Of a stretch of 60,513 bases of DNA, positions 1 to 9,056 are shown piece after piece (the stretch's first letter is position 1; each line of letters begins with the position of its first letter). Origin of the DNA: Hoylesella saccharolytica JCM 17484 (GTDB lineage: Bacteria; Bacteroidota; Bacteroidia; Bacteroidales; Bacteroidaceae); contig NZ_BAKN01000017.1 in NCBI RefSeq assembly GCF_000614205.1, positions 1 through 60,513 on the forward strand, given 5' to 3'. A program made the position numbers and the translations under genes. Under the pieces are notes generated by a model. The model was not told where the DNA came from. It saw only the letters and a program-made list of their open reading frames with translations, and made no database searches.

Positions 1-164
1 TGAGCTACTTTTTTTATTTTACCTCAATCAGAGGCCTCGGATGAACTACTTTTTTTACTTTACCCCAATCAGAGGCCTCGGATGAGCTACTTTTTTTACT
101 TTACCTCAATCAGAGGCCTCGGATGAGCATTCTTTTTTATTTCTTCTTTATCCGAGGGCTCGGA
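1..164. repeat. Tandem array, four 41-bp units
   Basis: Four consecutive units begin at 1, 42, 83 and 124, a period of exactly 41 bp. The first three are nearly identical and share the core ATCAGAGGCCTCGGATGAG followed by a T-rich tract. The fourth is diverged and carries the palindrome TCCGAGGGCTCGGA at 151-164. The array lies downstream of the susD-like gene and runs off the window edge, so its true length is unknown. Confidence 0.9.
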
Positions 165-190
165 CGAACGTTTTTTCTCTCAATCGAAAG

Positions 191-224
191 ATTGCCCCAC
201 GCAGGATAACCATTGCGGGGCAAT
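191..224 (-). terminator. Hairpin downstream of the susCD operon
   Basis: An 8-bp perfect inverted repeat (ATTGCCCC at 191-198, GGGGCAAT at 217-224) starts 6 bp past the susD-like stop codon. No clear U-tract follows on the minus strand, so termination is inferred from position and stem only. Confidence 0.5.
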
Positions 225-229
225 CAGAA

Positions 230-1978
230 TTAACAGCAAATATAACCAAATTTACAAAAAGATGCTGTGTCTACCATCGGATTGTTGGGAAGTAGTTTTG
301 GGTTCTTTTCGATTTCGTCTGCCGGAATGGGCCAGAGATAATCGCGCGAAGTAACGGCACGTGTGTAACGTAGTTTGCCCGTAATGTCTTTTTCTTTGCG
401 ATTGTTGAGCGTTTCGAGCAGTCGCCAGCGCTTCATATCGCTAAAGCTGTGACCTTCGCCTGCCAGTTCGACGGCCCGCTCGTGACGAATGCGCGCAAAT
501 ACCTCTTCTTTGGTGTTGGCAGCCAGCGCCGGCACACCCGGCTTGTTAATCGGGGGCATGTCTACACTTTTACGTTCACGCACTTTGTTGATATAGGTAA
601 TAGCACTTGCTTGATAACCCAGCTCATTCTCGCATTCGGCCATCATCAGCAACACGTCGGCATACCGAATCAGCGGGAAGTTGATGGGTGTGTGCGCACG
701 GTTGTTGAGGGCATCGTTCATATTGCCTTCAGGTACAAACTTACGCCACAGGTAGGTTTCGTAACCGCCGTTTGTGCGGATGTAGCCGTTACCGCTGTTA
801 ATGCCCGGGGCTATCACGTATTCGCAATATTCGATGGCGTTGGCATACCAGCCGGTGTATTTGGTGTAGGGCAAAATAATGGTGGCAGCCATGCGCGGAT
901 CGCGTTTCTCGTACATTTCGAGCAGTTTATCCTTGGCAACGGGATAGGTTTTCACCTTGTTGTTTTTTAATTCAGCACGGAAGGTTTGCTTCTTCACATC
1001 GTCGTTGGTGGTAAAACCCGGGAACCAATTTTCCCAGTTAAAGGGGGTTCCGTCTTTGTTTTCGTAGGTGTCTACAAATGTTGTGGCCACCATTACGTTG
1101 TTCCAACAGCTACCGAAGGTTTCGCGCGAACCCATGTAAAAACACATCGGCATACCATGGTCTTTACCCACTCCGCCAATATTTTGTATGGCGAAAATCA
1201 TTTCCGAGCTTTCGTCCCCGCCCGGCTTAAATAGTTCGGCATAATCGTCGTAGAGCGCATATTTGTTGCTCGTGATAACGTTCTTGAAGCAGTCGGCGGC
1301 TTTCTCATACTCTTTGTTGTAAAGATATACCTTTCCTTTCAATGCTTCAGCGGCATATTTGGTAGCTCGCCCGTAGTTGGATTTGTCCCATTCTTCGGGC
1401 AATTGAGCTATCGCCACGTCCAAATCTTTCAATATAAAATCGCGCACCTCGTCGGTGGTGTTGCGCGGATTGAGCATATTGTCGTAGCTCTCGCTGATAA
1501 TAACACTTTCGTCGTAGATGGGTACGCCGCCGAAAAAATCCATCAATGTAAAGTAATACAAGGCACGCATAAATTTAGCCTCGCCCTTGTAGCGGCTTTT
1601 AATTTCGTCGGGCATCTCGGCTTTATCTACATTTTGCAGCACGCCGTTGGCGCGTGCAATACCTTCATATAGATTTTTCCACTTGTCGTAGATCTTTCCG
1701 TTTTTTACATCGTAGTTTCCACGCTGAAAAATTTGGAAAGAGGGATTGTCGTATCCCATTGCAATTCCACCCAATCCGTCCATCGCAAACTGCAATCCGA
1801 ATACGTTTTCGTTTTGCATCTTGCTGTAAACGGCCATCATGGTGGCTTTTATTTGTTCTTCGTTTTTATTGAAATTATCTGCACTCATCTGGTCGGCAGG
1901 CACTCGGTCGAGGTCGTAACAACCCGTAAACGAAAGCGTCGCAGCAACAATGGATGCAATTATATATATTTTTTTCAT
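230..1978 (-). CDS. SusD/RagB-family nutrient-binding outer-membrane lipoprotein
   Basis: This 582-aa protein would sit on the cell surface as the glycan-binding partner of the SusC-like transporter encoded 14 bp upstream. A signal peptide ends in a lipobox with Cys20 (FTGC), and the length is typical for SusD-like proteins. The C-terminal part has the usual SusD features: ADVLLMMAECENEL, KVRERK, and a terminal block ending YLWPIPADEIEKNP. It is the last gene of a sulfatase-susC-susD operon. The ligand cannot be read from sequence; the linked sulfatase suggests a sulfated glycan such as mucin or a glycosaminoglycan (inference). Confidence 0.93.
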   Translation of the reverse strand: MKKIYIIASIVAATLSFTGCYDLDRVPADQMSADNFNKNEEQIKATMMAVYSKMQNENVFGLQFAMDGLGGIAMGYDNPSFQIFQRGNYDVKNGKIYDKWKNLYEGIARANGVLQNVDKAEMPDEIKSRYKGEAKFMRALYYFTLMDFFGGVPIYDESVIISESYDNMLNPRNTTDEVRDFILKDLDVAIAQLPEEWDKSNYGRATKYAAEALKGKVYLYNKEYEKAADCFKNVITSNKYALYDDYAELFKPGGDESSEMIFAIQNIGGVGKDHGMPMCFYMGSRETFGSCWNNVMVATTFVDTYENKDGTPFNWENWFPGFTTNDDVKKQTFRAELKNNKVKTYPVAKDKLLEMYEKRDPRMAATIILPYTKYTGWYANAIEYCEYVIAPGINSGNGYIRTNGGYETYLWRKFVPEGNMNDALNNRAHTPINFPLIRYADVLLMMAECENELGYQASAITYINKVRERKSVDMPPINKPGVPALAANTKEEVFARIRHERAVELAGEGHSFSDMKRWRLLETLNNRKEKDITGKLRYTRAVTSRDYLWPIPADEIEKNPKLLPNNPMVDTASFCKFGYICC

Positions 1979-1992
1979 GTCGACTTTAGTTA

Positions 1993-4900
1993 TTAGAATG
2001 ATACATTAATACCAACAACAGCTTGTTTCATCGATGGGTAAGCCATACCCGAAACTTCCGGGTCGAAACCTTTATAGCGAGTAAAGGTGAAGAAGTTTTC
2101 CAAACTTCCGTAGATGCGCACGCGCTCTATACCCATCTTTGTTGTGAACAACTTGGGCAGGGTGTAGCCCAGCTGAATGTTGCGAATCTTTACAAAGCTC
2201 TTGTTCTGGAGGTAGAAATCGCTCATCTGCGTATTTATGTTGTCTTCATAATTCAGCAAACGCGGATAGGTTGCATCGGTGCGCCCTTCTGTCCAGCTTC
2301 CTTCTGCCACCTCTTTATTCAGCTGATAACCTTTTCTTACAGTCGGTGTATTGTAAGCCATGTCTTTCCAGAATACTTTTGCACCGAACGAACCTTGAAT
2401 AAGTGCAGACAAATCAAAACCTTTCCACCCAGCATTCAGATTCAATCCGAAAAGAAATTTAGGGTTGGGACCGTCGCTTACAATCTCTTTATCATTGTTG
2501 TCGATAATACCGTCGTTATTGATATCCTTGTAAAGGAGATCACCTTTCTGCGGCTTTCCGAACGCAGCAAAGGGGTTTACCTTATTTCCGTGTTCGTCTA
2601 CCGGTGCGTTATCAATCATCTTTTGCACCAGTTGCATATCTTCATCCGTTTGAAGAATCCGATCTACACGCAGTAAATATTGCGAGTTGATGCTGTGTCC
2701 TTCCCAAATCAAATTGGATCCATTGATGGCCATACCACCTTTGTCTGTTCCTTTAAACTTGTTTACCTTATTTGTTACGTAGGTAAAATTGGCCGTTGCA
2801 CCATAAGAGAAATCGCTCACTTTATCCTGCCAACCCAGTGTAAACTCAACACCGTTATTGGTAACAATTGCGCTGTTTACTTTAGGAATACTGGTTGTTC
2901 CGTGAACGCCGGGTGCGGGAAGATTGATAAGAATATCGGTGGTACGCTTGTTAAAATAGTCGAAGGTACCTGTTAGTCTGTTACCTAAGAATCCAAAGTC
3001 AAAACCAACATCAAATACTTTTGTTGTTTCCCAAGTCAATCTACGATTAGGGATCGCTGCCATAGCCAGGCCTGGTACAAGCGTATTGGCCAAAGAGTAA
3101 TTGAATTGTCCGTCATTGCTTGTATAAAGTGCCTGCGAATCATAATTTCCCACAGAGTTGTTACCCAATGCACCATACGATACACGGAGCTTTAAGTTGC
3201 TTAACTGGTTTTTAAAAGCATTTTCCATAAACTTCTCTTGGTCAATACGCCATGCTGCAGAAGCAGAGGGGAAATAGCCCCAACGCTTGTCTCTTTGGAA
3301 GCGAGAAGACCCGTCGGCACGCAGATTAAATTCAAATAAATACTTGTCTTGCCAGTTTAAGTTCAGTCGGCTAAAGTAAGAGCGCATAGCCCATTCAGTT
3401 CTGTCACCACCCGAGTTTGATAAACCGGTGGCTCCATTGAGTGAGTTCATACTCAAATCAATCATATCCTGTCGGGAAGCATGAAAGTTCTTAAACCTGT
3501 AAAGTTCCTGACTGGCACCCAGCATGATGTTATACGACAATTGCTTTTTAAACAATTTGTTTTCATAACGCAATACAGCATCGTTAAAGTAACGCTCGGT
3601 TTTTTCGTCTGACTGTTTGAATGTGTACTTGGTTTTTGTAGTATACGTAGCCACATTCGTGCGGAAGTTCCAAGCTTCCAACAACACAGGCTTAGTGGTT
3701 GTTTCGTGATCAACGAATTGGTACGAATAACTCAGCGTCAACGACAAGCCTTTCAGAGGTTTGATAGCTGCGGTAAAACGTGGGTGAAAATTGTTTTTTC
3801 TGCTCTCACCATCCCATTTGTAAGCTCGCAGAAGCGGGTTGTTGGCCGAACTTTGAGCGGCATCTTCTGAGTTGTTAACAGCTCCAAACCGACCATCGGG
3901 TGCGCGAAAAACCATTCCAGGAGTAGTGGCAGAGGCATATGTGAACACATTGTCGATTTCGTGATAACCGGGCTGCATATCCGAAACATATCCACTCAGC
4001 TGCATTCCGATGTTCAGCCATTTGGTTACATCTGCATCCAGGTTTAATCTTCCGTTGTATTTGTTGTATCCGGCATTGTACATTACGCCGGGATTGTTGA
4101 GATAACCAAACGAAGCATAAAAGCGTATCCGATCAGAACCACCCGAAACAGACAGTGCATGATTGGTTGCCACACTGTTCTTAAAGGTTTCGTCAACCCA
4201 ATCGGTATTGGGATAACGCAACGGATCAAGTGCGGAATTTTCCCGCCACTCTTTGATGGTCTGCTCTTTGAATACAGAATACTTACCCACTGCGGGTTTG
4301 CTGTTTTGCATACCCCTATTGATATACTCCATGTAGTCGGCATAGTTGGATACGGGAGTTAAGGTCTTGCGAATCGATTCAAAAGAAACATATCCGTTAT
4401 AGTTTACCTTCATTTTTCCGCTTTTTCCGCTTTTGGTAGTTATCAGGATTACTCCGTTGGCAGCACGCGATCCATAAATAGCCGCAGAAGCAGCATCTTT
4501 CAAGATAGAAACCGATTCAATATCCTGCGGATTAACGGTATTGATACCTGCCTCGGTACCATCAACAATTACAAGTGGCGCCGAAGAGTTCAGCGTTCCT
4601 TGTCCGCGCACCAGAATAGATGCGTTGTCATTACCCGGCTGATTATGATTTGAGGTAACGTTTACACCCGCAGCAAGACCCGAAAGCGCTTGCGATACAT
4701 TTGTTATAGGGCGACTTTCGGCCAGTTCTGAAACGTTAATAGCAGATACAGAACCCGTCATATTTACCTTTTTCTGGGTTCCATAGCCCACAACAACCAC
4801 TTCGTTAAGCGATTTATTGTTTTCCATCAGCAGGATATTGAAGGTCTTTTGCGAACCCACCTTTATCTCTTTGCTGGTAAAACCGATACTCGAAATAACC

Positions 4901-5187
4901 AATGTGGCATTGGTTGAGCTTACTTTGAGAGAGAATTTACCGTTCAGATCGGTGATGGTACCATTATTGGTTCCTTTCTCCATAATCGTTGCACCAATCA
5001 ACGGACCGTAATTGTCGCTTACGGTTCCCGTTACGGTTGTTTCCACTTGTGTCGGAGCCATACCGGTAATACCCGGTTCGGGCAATCCTTTACTTGTTTC
5101 ACCTGCTGTCAGCGACGCAGATGTCATTGCCAAAGCGGCCACCAGGCACGCTCGACTTAATGGTAGATAGCATTTAAGATGTTCCAT
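1993..5187 (-). CDS. SusC/RagA-family TonB-dependent outer-membrane transporter
   Basis: At 1064 aa this matches the normal size of SusC-like porins that import oligosaccharides using TonB energy. After the signal peptide (about residues 1-28) comes a carboxypeptidase-regulatory-like domain (about 52-122, with PLIGATIMEKG and DLNGKFSL). A TonB-box-like stretch follows (NEVVVVGYGTQKK, 128-140), then the plug (SGLAAGVNV, ILVRGQGT, YGSRAANGVILITTKSG) and a long barrel ending in the aromatic residue of VGINVSF. It lies 40 bp after the sulfatase gene and 14 bp before the susD-like gene, so the three are almost certainly co-transcribed. Confidence 0.95.
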   Translation of the reverse strand: MEHLKCYLPLSRACLVAALAMTSASLTAGETSKGLPEPGITGMAPTQVETTVTGTVSDNYGPLIGATIMEKGTNNGTITDLNGKFSLKVSSTNATLVISSIGFTSKEIKVGSQKTFNILLMENNKSLNEVVVVGYGTQKKVNMTGSVSAINVSELAESRPITNVSQALSGLAAGVNVTSNHNQPGNDNASILVRGQGTLNSSAPLVIVDGTEAGINTVNPQDIESVSILKDAASAAIYGSRAANGVILITTKSGKSGKMKVNYNGYVSFESIRKTLTPVSNYADYMEYINRGMQNSKPAVGKYSVFKEQTIKEWRENSALDPLRYPNTDWVDETFKNSVATNHALSVSGGSDRIRFYASFGYLNNPGVMYNAGYNKYNGRLNLDADVTKWLNIGMQLSGYVSDMQPGYHEIDNVFTYASATTPGMVFRAPDGRFGAVNNSEDAAQSSANNPLLRAYKWDGESRKNNFHPRFTAAIKPLKGLSLTLSYSYQFVDHETTTKPVLLEAWNFRTNVATYTTKTKYTFKQSDEKTERYFNDAVLRYENKLFKKQLSYNIMLGASQELYRFKNFHASRQDMIDLSMNSLNGATGLSNSGGDRTEWAMRSYFSRLNLNWQDKYLFEFNLRADGSSRFQRDKRWGYFPSASAAWRIDQEKFMENAFKNQLSNLKLRVSYGALGNNSVGNYDSQALYTSNDGQFNYSLANTLVPGLAMAAIPNRRLTWETTKVFDVGFDFGFLGNRLTGTFDYFNKRTTDILINLPAPGVHGTTSIPKVNSAIVTNNGVEFTLGWQDKVSDFSYGATANFTYVTNKVNKFKGTDKGGMAINGSNLIWEGHSINSQYLLRVDRILQTDEDMQLVQKMIDNAPVDEHGNKVNPFAAFGKPQKGDLLYKDINNDGIIDNNDKEIVSDGPNPKFLFGLNLNAGWKGFDLSALIQGSFGAKVFWKDMAYNTPTVRKGYQLNKEVAEGSWTEGRTDATYPRLLNYEDNINTQMSDFYLQNKSFVKIRNIQLGYTLPKLFTTKMGIERVRIYGSLENFFTFTRYKGFDPEVSGMAYPSMKQAVVGINVSF

Positions 5188-5227
5188 TAATGAGTTATTT
5201 AGGTTATAAATGTTAGTTATTCAGTGT

Positions 5228-6775
5228 TCAAGGATAAGTTACCATATCGGCTAAAATGCGGTCTTTGTACCACGGATCGTCAATATCTTTGAGCAATGTG
5301 CCTAATTGTTTACACAATTTTTTCACCTCATCCGGACGCTCCGTAAGCGGAATATTGCGCATTTGATACGGATCCTCCACATCGTCAAACAGCAAAACTT
5401 GCTTTATCTTATGCTTAGGCGTGATGTAGATGGCAAACGTATAGCGCGCCGTCTTCAGGCCTCGAGCCGACGGGAAGTATGAAATGATTTTTCCCTCGCT
5501 GTTCTTTTTTCCACCCACATTTTGTATATACAGTGCGGCGTCGGGGCGAGTTACGGCTTTATTGTTGTTGAAAAAGATGCTCGAGTAGTCTTTACCCTGC
5601 ACTTCTTGAGGTATTTTTTGCTGCAAGCCCGCCAAGCCGAGTACGGTTGGCATGATGTCGGGAGAAGAAAGCAACAAGTCGTCTACGCGTGGCTGTATCT
5701 TGCCGGGATATCGAACCATAAACGGAACGTTCATCGATTCGCGGTAAGGCGAGTTCTTCGGGTCGTCGGTATTCTGGCTGCACATCGTTTCACCGTGGTC
5801 CGACGAGAAGATAACAATAGTATTTTTATCGAGTCCCTGTTCTTTCAGGCATCTTAAAATATACCCGAACATGCGGTCTACACCTGTTACCGAAGCAAAA
5901 TAATAGCGTGCAGAAACGGCTTTATCGAGCTCGCGGTTAGCGTTGGGACGTATCAGCAAACTGTCTAACGGCTTATTTCGATATACATTATAGTCTTCCT
6001 CCATACAGTCGTTGAGCGAACGGTAAGGACTGTGCGGCGGATTCATCGCAATCATCATGAAGAAAGGTTTGCGTTTGTTACGCACGCCACCCTTGTTTTT
6101 GATGTAATTCATCGCCACTTTTGCCTCGTGCAGCGGCGACCATTCGCGCGGTTCGTGCTTCACACCCTCGTTATCCCAGTAGTGTGGATTTTTGTGCTCG
6201 TCGAACGTACCGTAGGCATACCAATAGTTAAATCCATGTCGGTTGGCTTTCTCTGTGTAGGCATCCCATACCGGAACTTTGTCTTCTACATACATACCTG
6301 GTCGTTGCGGGTCGTTTTTTGTAGGAAAATCGGCGTGTAGCTTGCCGATATAGGCACAATCGTATCCGTTCTGACTGAACACATCGCCGATACAAGTAGC
6401 ATCTTTGCGCAAGCTGCTGATGGGGCGATTTGAATTGCAGTTTAGTGGAACACCACTCTTATTGGGATACATTCCCGTGAGCAGCGAGCCACGATGCGGA
6501 CTACTGAGCGGACAATTGCTCATGGCAGAGGTAAGCACCACTGCCTCGCGCGCAAACGCATCCAAATTAGGTGTATGTACAGGGTCGCCCACACATCCCA
6601 GACGTTCGCGATAGCCGGGTTGGCTCCACACGCCCAGCGCAAAGTTGCGAAACTGGTCGGGGAAAATATAAATAACATTGGGTCGTTGTTTTTGCGTGTT
6701 TACTTTCGATTTGGCTGCGCCTGCGCACGGCACCAGTGCCAAACCACCCAGTAAAAAGTTTACTTTATTTCCCAT
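5228..6775 (-). CDS. Sulfatase (type I family, Ser-type active site)
   Basis: A 515-aa exported arylsulfatase-like hydrolase that would cleave sulfate esters from glycans. The formylglycine motif is S91-S-P-H-R95 followed by GSLLTG, so the modified residue is Ser rather than Cys; such enzymes need the anaerobic maturase anSME. Metal-binding residues are visible in IFPDQ (Asp40) and in the later SSDHGET block. I chose the ATG at 6775 because it starts a plausible signal peptide (MGNKVNFLLGGLALVPC) and lies just downstream of a promoter at 6821-6850; the longer frame to 6904 would begin upstream of that promoter. First gene of the sulfatase-susC-susD operon. Confidence 0.92.
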   Translation of the reverse strand: MGNKVNFLLGGLALVPCAGAAKSKVNTQKQRPNVIYIFPDQFRNFALGVWSQPGYRERLGCVGDPVHTPNLDAFAREAVVLTSAMSNCPLSSPHRGSLLTGMYPNKSGVPLNCNSNRPISSLRKDATCIGDVFSQNGYDCAYIGKLHADFPTKNDPQRPGMYVEDKVPVWDAYTEKANRHGFNYWYAYGTFDEHKNPHYWDNEGVKHEPREWSPLHEAKVAMNYIKNKGGVRNKRKPFFMMIAMNPPHSPYRSLNDCMEEDYNVYRNKPLDSLLIRPNANRELDKAVSARYYFASVTGVDRMFGYILRCLKEQGLDKNTIVIFSSDHGETMCSQNTDDPKNSPYRESMNVPFMVRYPGKIQPRVDDLLLSSPDIMPTVLGLAGLQQKIPQEVQGKDYSSIFFNNNKAVTRPDAALYIQNVGGKKNSEGKIISYFPSARGLKTARYTFAIYITPKHKIKQVLLFDDVEDPYQMRNIPLTERPDEVKKLCKQLGTLLKDIDDPWYKDRILADMVTYP

Positions 6776-6820
6776 AATTTCAGTTGTCAGCTGTTTTGAG
6801 TTATCAGATTGTTTTGGGTG

Positions 6821-6850
6821 CAAATGTAGTGGCGATTGGAAGTTATGCAA
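6821..6850 (-). promoter_or_regulatory. Bacteroidota promoter of the sulfatase-susCD operon
   Basis: On the minus strand a TACATTTG -7 box (plus coordinates 6821-6828) is preceded by TTG (6848-6850) with 19 bp between, matching the Bacteroidota consensus. It fixes the sulfatase start at 6775. Confidence 0.7.
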
Positions 6851-6916
6851 GTGCAAAACCGTACAATAAATGTGCAAAATTGTCCATGTCTGTGTTTTTA
6901 ACAATAGCGATTAAGG

Positions 6917-6958
6917 TTCATCCCTCATCCTTCATCCCTCATCCTTCATCCCTCATCC
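6917..6958. repeat. 14-bp microsatellite-like repeat, three copies
   Basis: Three exact copies of TTCATCCCTCATCC lie at 6917-6930, 6931-6944 and 6945-6958, followed by a partial copy. The array sits between the stop codon of the AraC-like gene (6970) and the operon promoter at 6821-6850. Confidence 0.85.
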
Positions 6959-6969
6959 CTCATGACGAA

Positions 6970-7467
6970 TTAAATCCTGTATTTCCCCGCTTCGCCCTCT
7001 TCTTGCGTGTAAAAACGATAGTTCCAGGCCGAATAACCCGAAAGTTGTTTGCAAACACGGTTTAAATTGAAGTGCGAACCCACGCCGCTTCGCTCGGCCA
7101 CTTCTTTAATCGTCAAGTCGCTGTAGCGCAGCAAATCCAGCACCGTTCGTTCTACCCATTTCATTTTGAGTGTTGTTACCTTCATACCCGTGAGCACCTC
7201 GCAAAAATGGCTGAAAGCCTTTACCGAAACGCCCTCTCGCCGGCAAAAGGCAGGCACGTTATTGTTGCCCGCGCTCAGATAATTTAAAAAATTGTCGAAT
7301 ACGTGCACCCCGGTGGGATGGGTATTCTTTTCGATGGGAACGTAATAGACGTTGCCCTCTTCGTCAAACTTGCGGCACTCGTTAAAGGCCGTAAAATAAA
7401 GGTTTTCTAAGGTGTATTGCGGTCCTTTTTCCCGCTCATTTTCGTTGTTTAGAATGTTTTGGGCCAT
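6970..7467 (-). CDS. AraC-like helix-turn-helix regulator, short form
   Basis: A 165-aa cytoplasmic protein whose C-terminal half resembles the double-HTH domain of AraC regulators. The first HTH region contains FCRREGVSVKAFSHFCEV; the second contains LTIKEVAERSGVGSHFNLNR followed by LSGYSAWNYR, which matches the second AraC helix-turn-helix. The N-terminal half (about 1-70) is not one I recognise and is too short for a normal ligand domain. It is upstream of and in the same direction as the sulfatase operon, so control of that operon is a reasonable inference. A 41-bp tandem array lies upstream of its start. Confidence 0.72.
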   Translation of the reverse strand: MAQNILNNENEREKGPQYTLENLYFTAFNECRKFDEEGNVYYVPIEKNTHPTGVHVFDNFLNYLSAGNNNVPAFCRREGVSVKAFSHFCEVLTGMKVTTLKMKWVERTVLDLLRYSDLTIKEVAERSGVGSHFNLNRVCKQLSGYSAWNYRFYTQEEGEAGKYRI

Positions 7468-7619
7468 TGTAATAATTTTTTATGGATAATTTATTTGTTG
7501 GGGCGAGGTATAGGTGTTTGAATGCTCAAAATTAGGCATATTGCAGCAGAGCGCAAGCATTTTGGTCGGATTTTTTACGGTTTTTTGCAACTTTAGGGTC
7601 TTAAATGTGTAAATATAAT

Positions 7620-7865
7620 CGAGAATTAAATATTCGGGTACTTTTGTGTGCGATCAAAAATTATTTTTGAATGCCACAGAACTTTTACGTGCAATCCGAG
7701 TTTATTTTTGAATGCCACAGAACTTTTATGTGCAATTAAAAATTATTTTTGAATGCCGCAGAACTTTTATGTGCAATCCGGGTTTATTCTTGAATGCCGC
7801 AGAACTTTTGTGTGCAATCAAAAATTATTTTTGAACGCCGCAGCACTTTTATGTGCAATTTATCA
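7620..7865. repeat. Tandem array of about six 41-bp units
   Basis: Clear units begin at 7661, 7702, 7743, 7784 and 7825, exactly 41 bp apart; a diverged unit precedes them from about 7620. The conserved parts are TTATTTTTGAATGCC and CTTTTATGTGCAAT. Adjacent units differ by several substitutions but never by length. The array fills the gap between the AraC-like gene (upstream side) and the 3' end of aroB. Nothing else is visible in 7468-7887. Confidence 0.92.
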
Positions 7866-7887
7866 GCCGAATTTGAGAAAACAGTGT

Positions 7888-8939
7888 TTAAGAACCCTCA
7901 CGATAAAAGTCGAGCGCGGCTTTTATCTCGTCTTCGGTTGCCGTTTGGTCGATTTTTATTTCGCCGATATCTGCCAAAAGGGTAAAATTGATGCGATTGG
8001 AGGTGTTTTTCTTATCGTGCTGCATCAGTTCGAGCAGAAGCGGATAATCGTCGCAGGTAAAGCCTAATGTGCCGTAATGGGCGCTGATAAATTGAAGGGT
8101 TTGCCGCATTTTGTCGACGGGGAAGCCTGTTTTTACGGCCGAAAGGTAGAGCTCGCACACCAGTCCGTAGGCAACGGCGTAGCCGTGAAGGATGGGGTGC
8201 CCTTGTTTGAGCGCCCACGACTCGAAGGCGTGACCTATGGTATGACCCAGATTGAGCGCCTTTCGCAGGGCTTGTTCGTGCGGGTCGAGCTCTACAATGC
8301 GCTGTTTTACCTGCACCGACTGCGCCACCATATCTTGCAGCTGCTTTAAATCGGGTGTTTCGAGGGGAAAGTTTACCAGCTCGGCCCACGTTTCGGTGTT
8401 GCTGATAAGGCCGTGTTTGAGCATTTCGGCGTAGCCGACCGCAGATTTTGAGGGTCGAGGGTGTCGAGAAAAAGGATGCTAAGCAGTACAACGCGGGCAT
8501 CTGAGAAGGTGCCGACCTCGTTTTTCAATCCGTTAAAGTTGATGCCGGTTTTGCCTCCTACGGCTGCGTCGACCATTCCGAGCAGGGTGGTGGGGATGTT
8601 GATGAAGCTGATTCCGCGCTTGAAGGTAGAAGCGGCAAAGCCTCCCAAATCGGTAATCATGCCTCCGCCGAGGTTGATGAGGCACGAATGGCGCGTTGCT
8701 CCGCCGTTGCTCAATGCTTTCCAAACCAGCGAAAGCGTTTCGATATCTTTGTGTACGTCGGTGGCTGCAACAGTTATCAGGTGGGCATCGTGCAAGCAGG
8801 TTAGGTGGTTCAGTTTGCTCCAACAGTGGGTTTGGGTGGTTTCGTCTACCAGTACAAACAACTTGTCGGGCGCGCAGGCGGCAATGGCTGTGCTCAAATC
8901 TTTCTCGAGATAATCCGAAATCACGACTTCTTGCTTCAT
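7888..8939 (-). CDS. aroB: 3-dehydroquinate synthase (one frameshift)
   Basis: Converts DAHP to 3-dehydroquinate, step 2 of the shikimate pathway, in the cytoplasm. The N-terminal part reads LGGGMITDLGGF, GISFINIPTTLLGMVDA and VGGKTGINF, the NAD- and metal-binding core; the C-terminal part has GHTIGHAFE with metal-binding histidines. The reading frame breaks at about 8434: adding one base (a third C in the plus-strand GTAGCCGACC) restores LRSGYAEMLKHG and gives 350 aa, the family length. All motifs are intact either side, so I read this as a sequence error. Divergent from the beta-barrel gene at 9057. Confidence 0.93.
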
Positions 8940-8962
8940 ATCTTCATTTTTTTTAGATATTG

Positions 8963-8994
8963 CAAAGGTAGCGCAAATGGGTTATTTACCCAAA
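8963..8994 (-). promoter_or_regulatory. Promoter of aroB
   Basis: Minus-strand TACCTTTG (8963-8970) with TTTG (8991-8994) 20 bp upstream, a good match to the Bacteroidota -7/-33 consensus, 23 bp before the aroB start codon. Confidence 0.7.
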
Positions 8995-9056
8995 TATGGC
9001 ACGAGGATTAAACTCTATGGCGCTTTTGACGTCTGATATTCTAAATAGATGAAAGT

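Noticed and set aside
449..970. Long plus-strand open frame opposite the susD-like gene
   Set aside because: It is antisense to a clear SusD gene, has no RBS or family motif, and such frames are expected opposite codon-biased genes. The same holds for the antisense frames over the other genes, such as 9629-10126 and 10475-11182.
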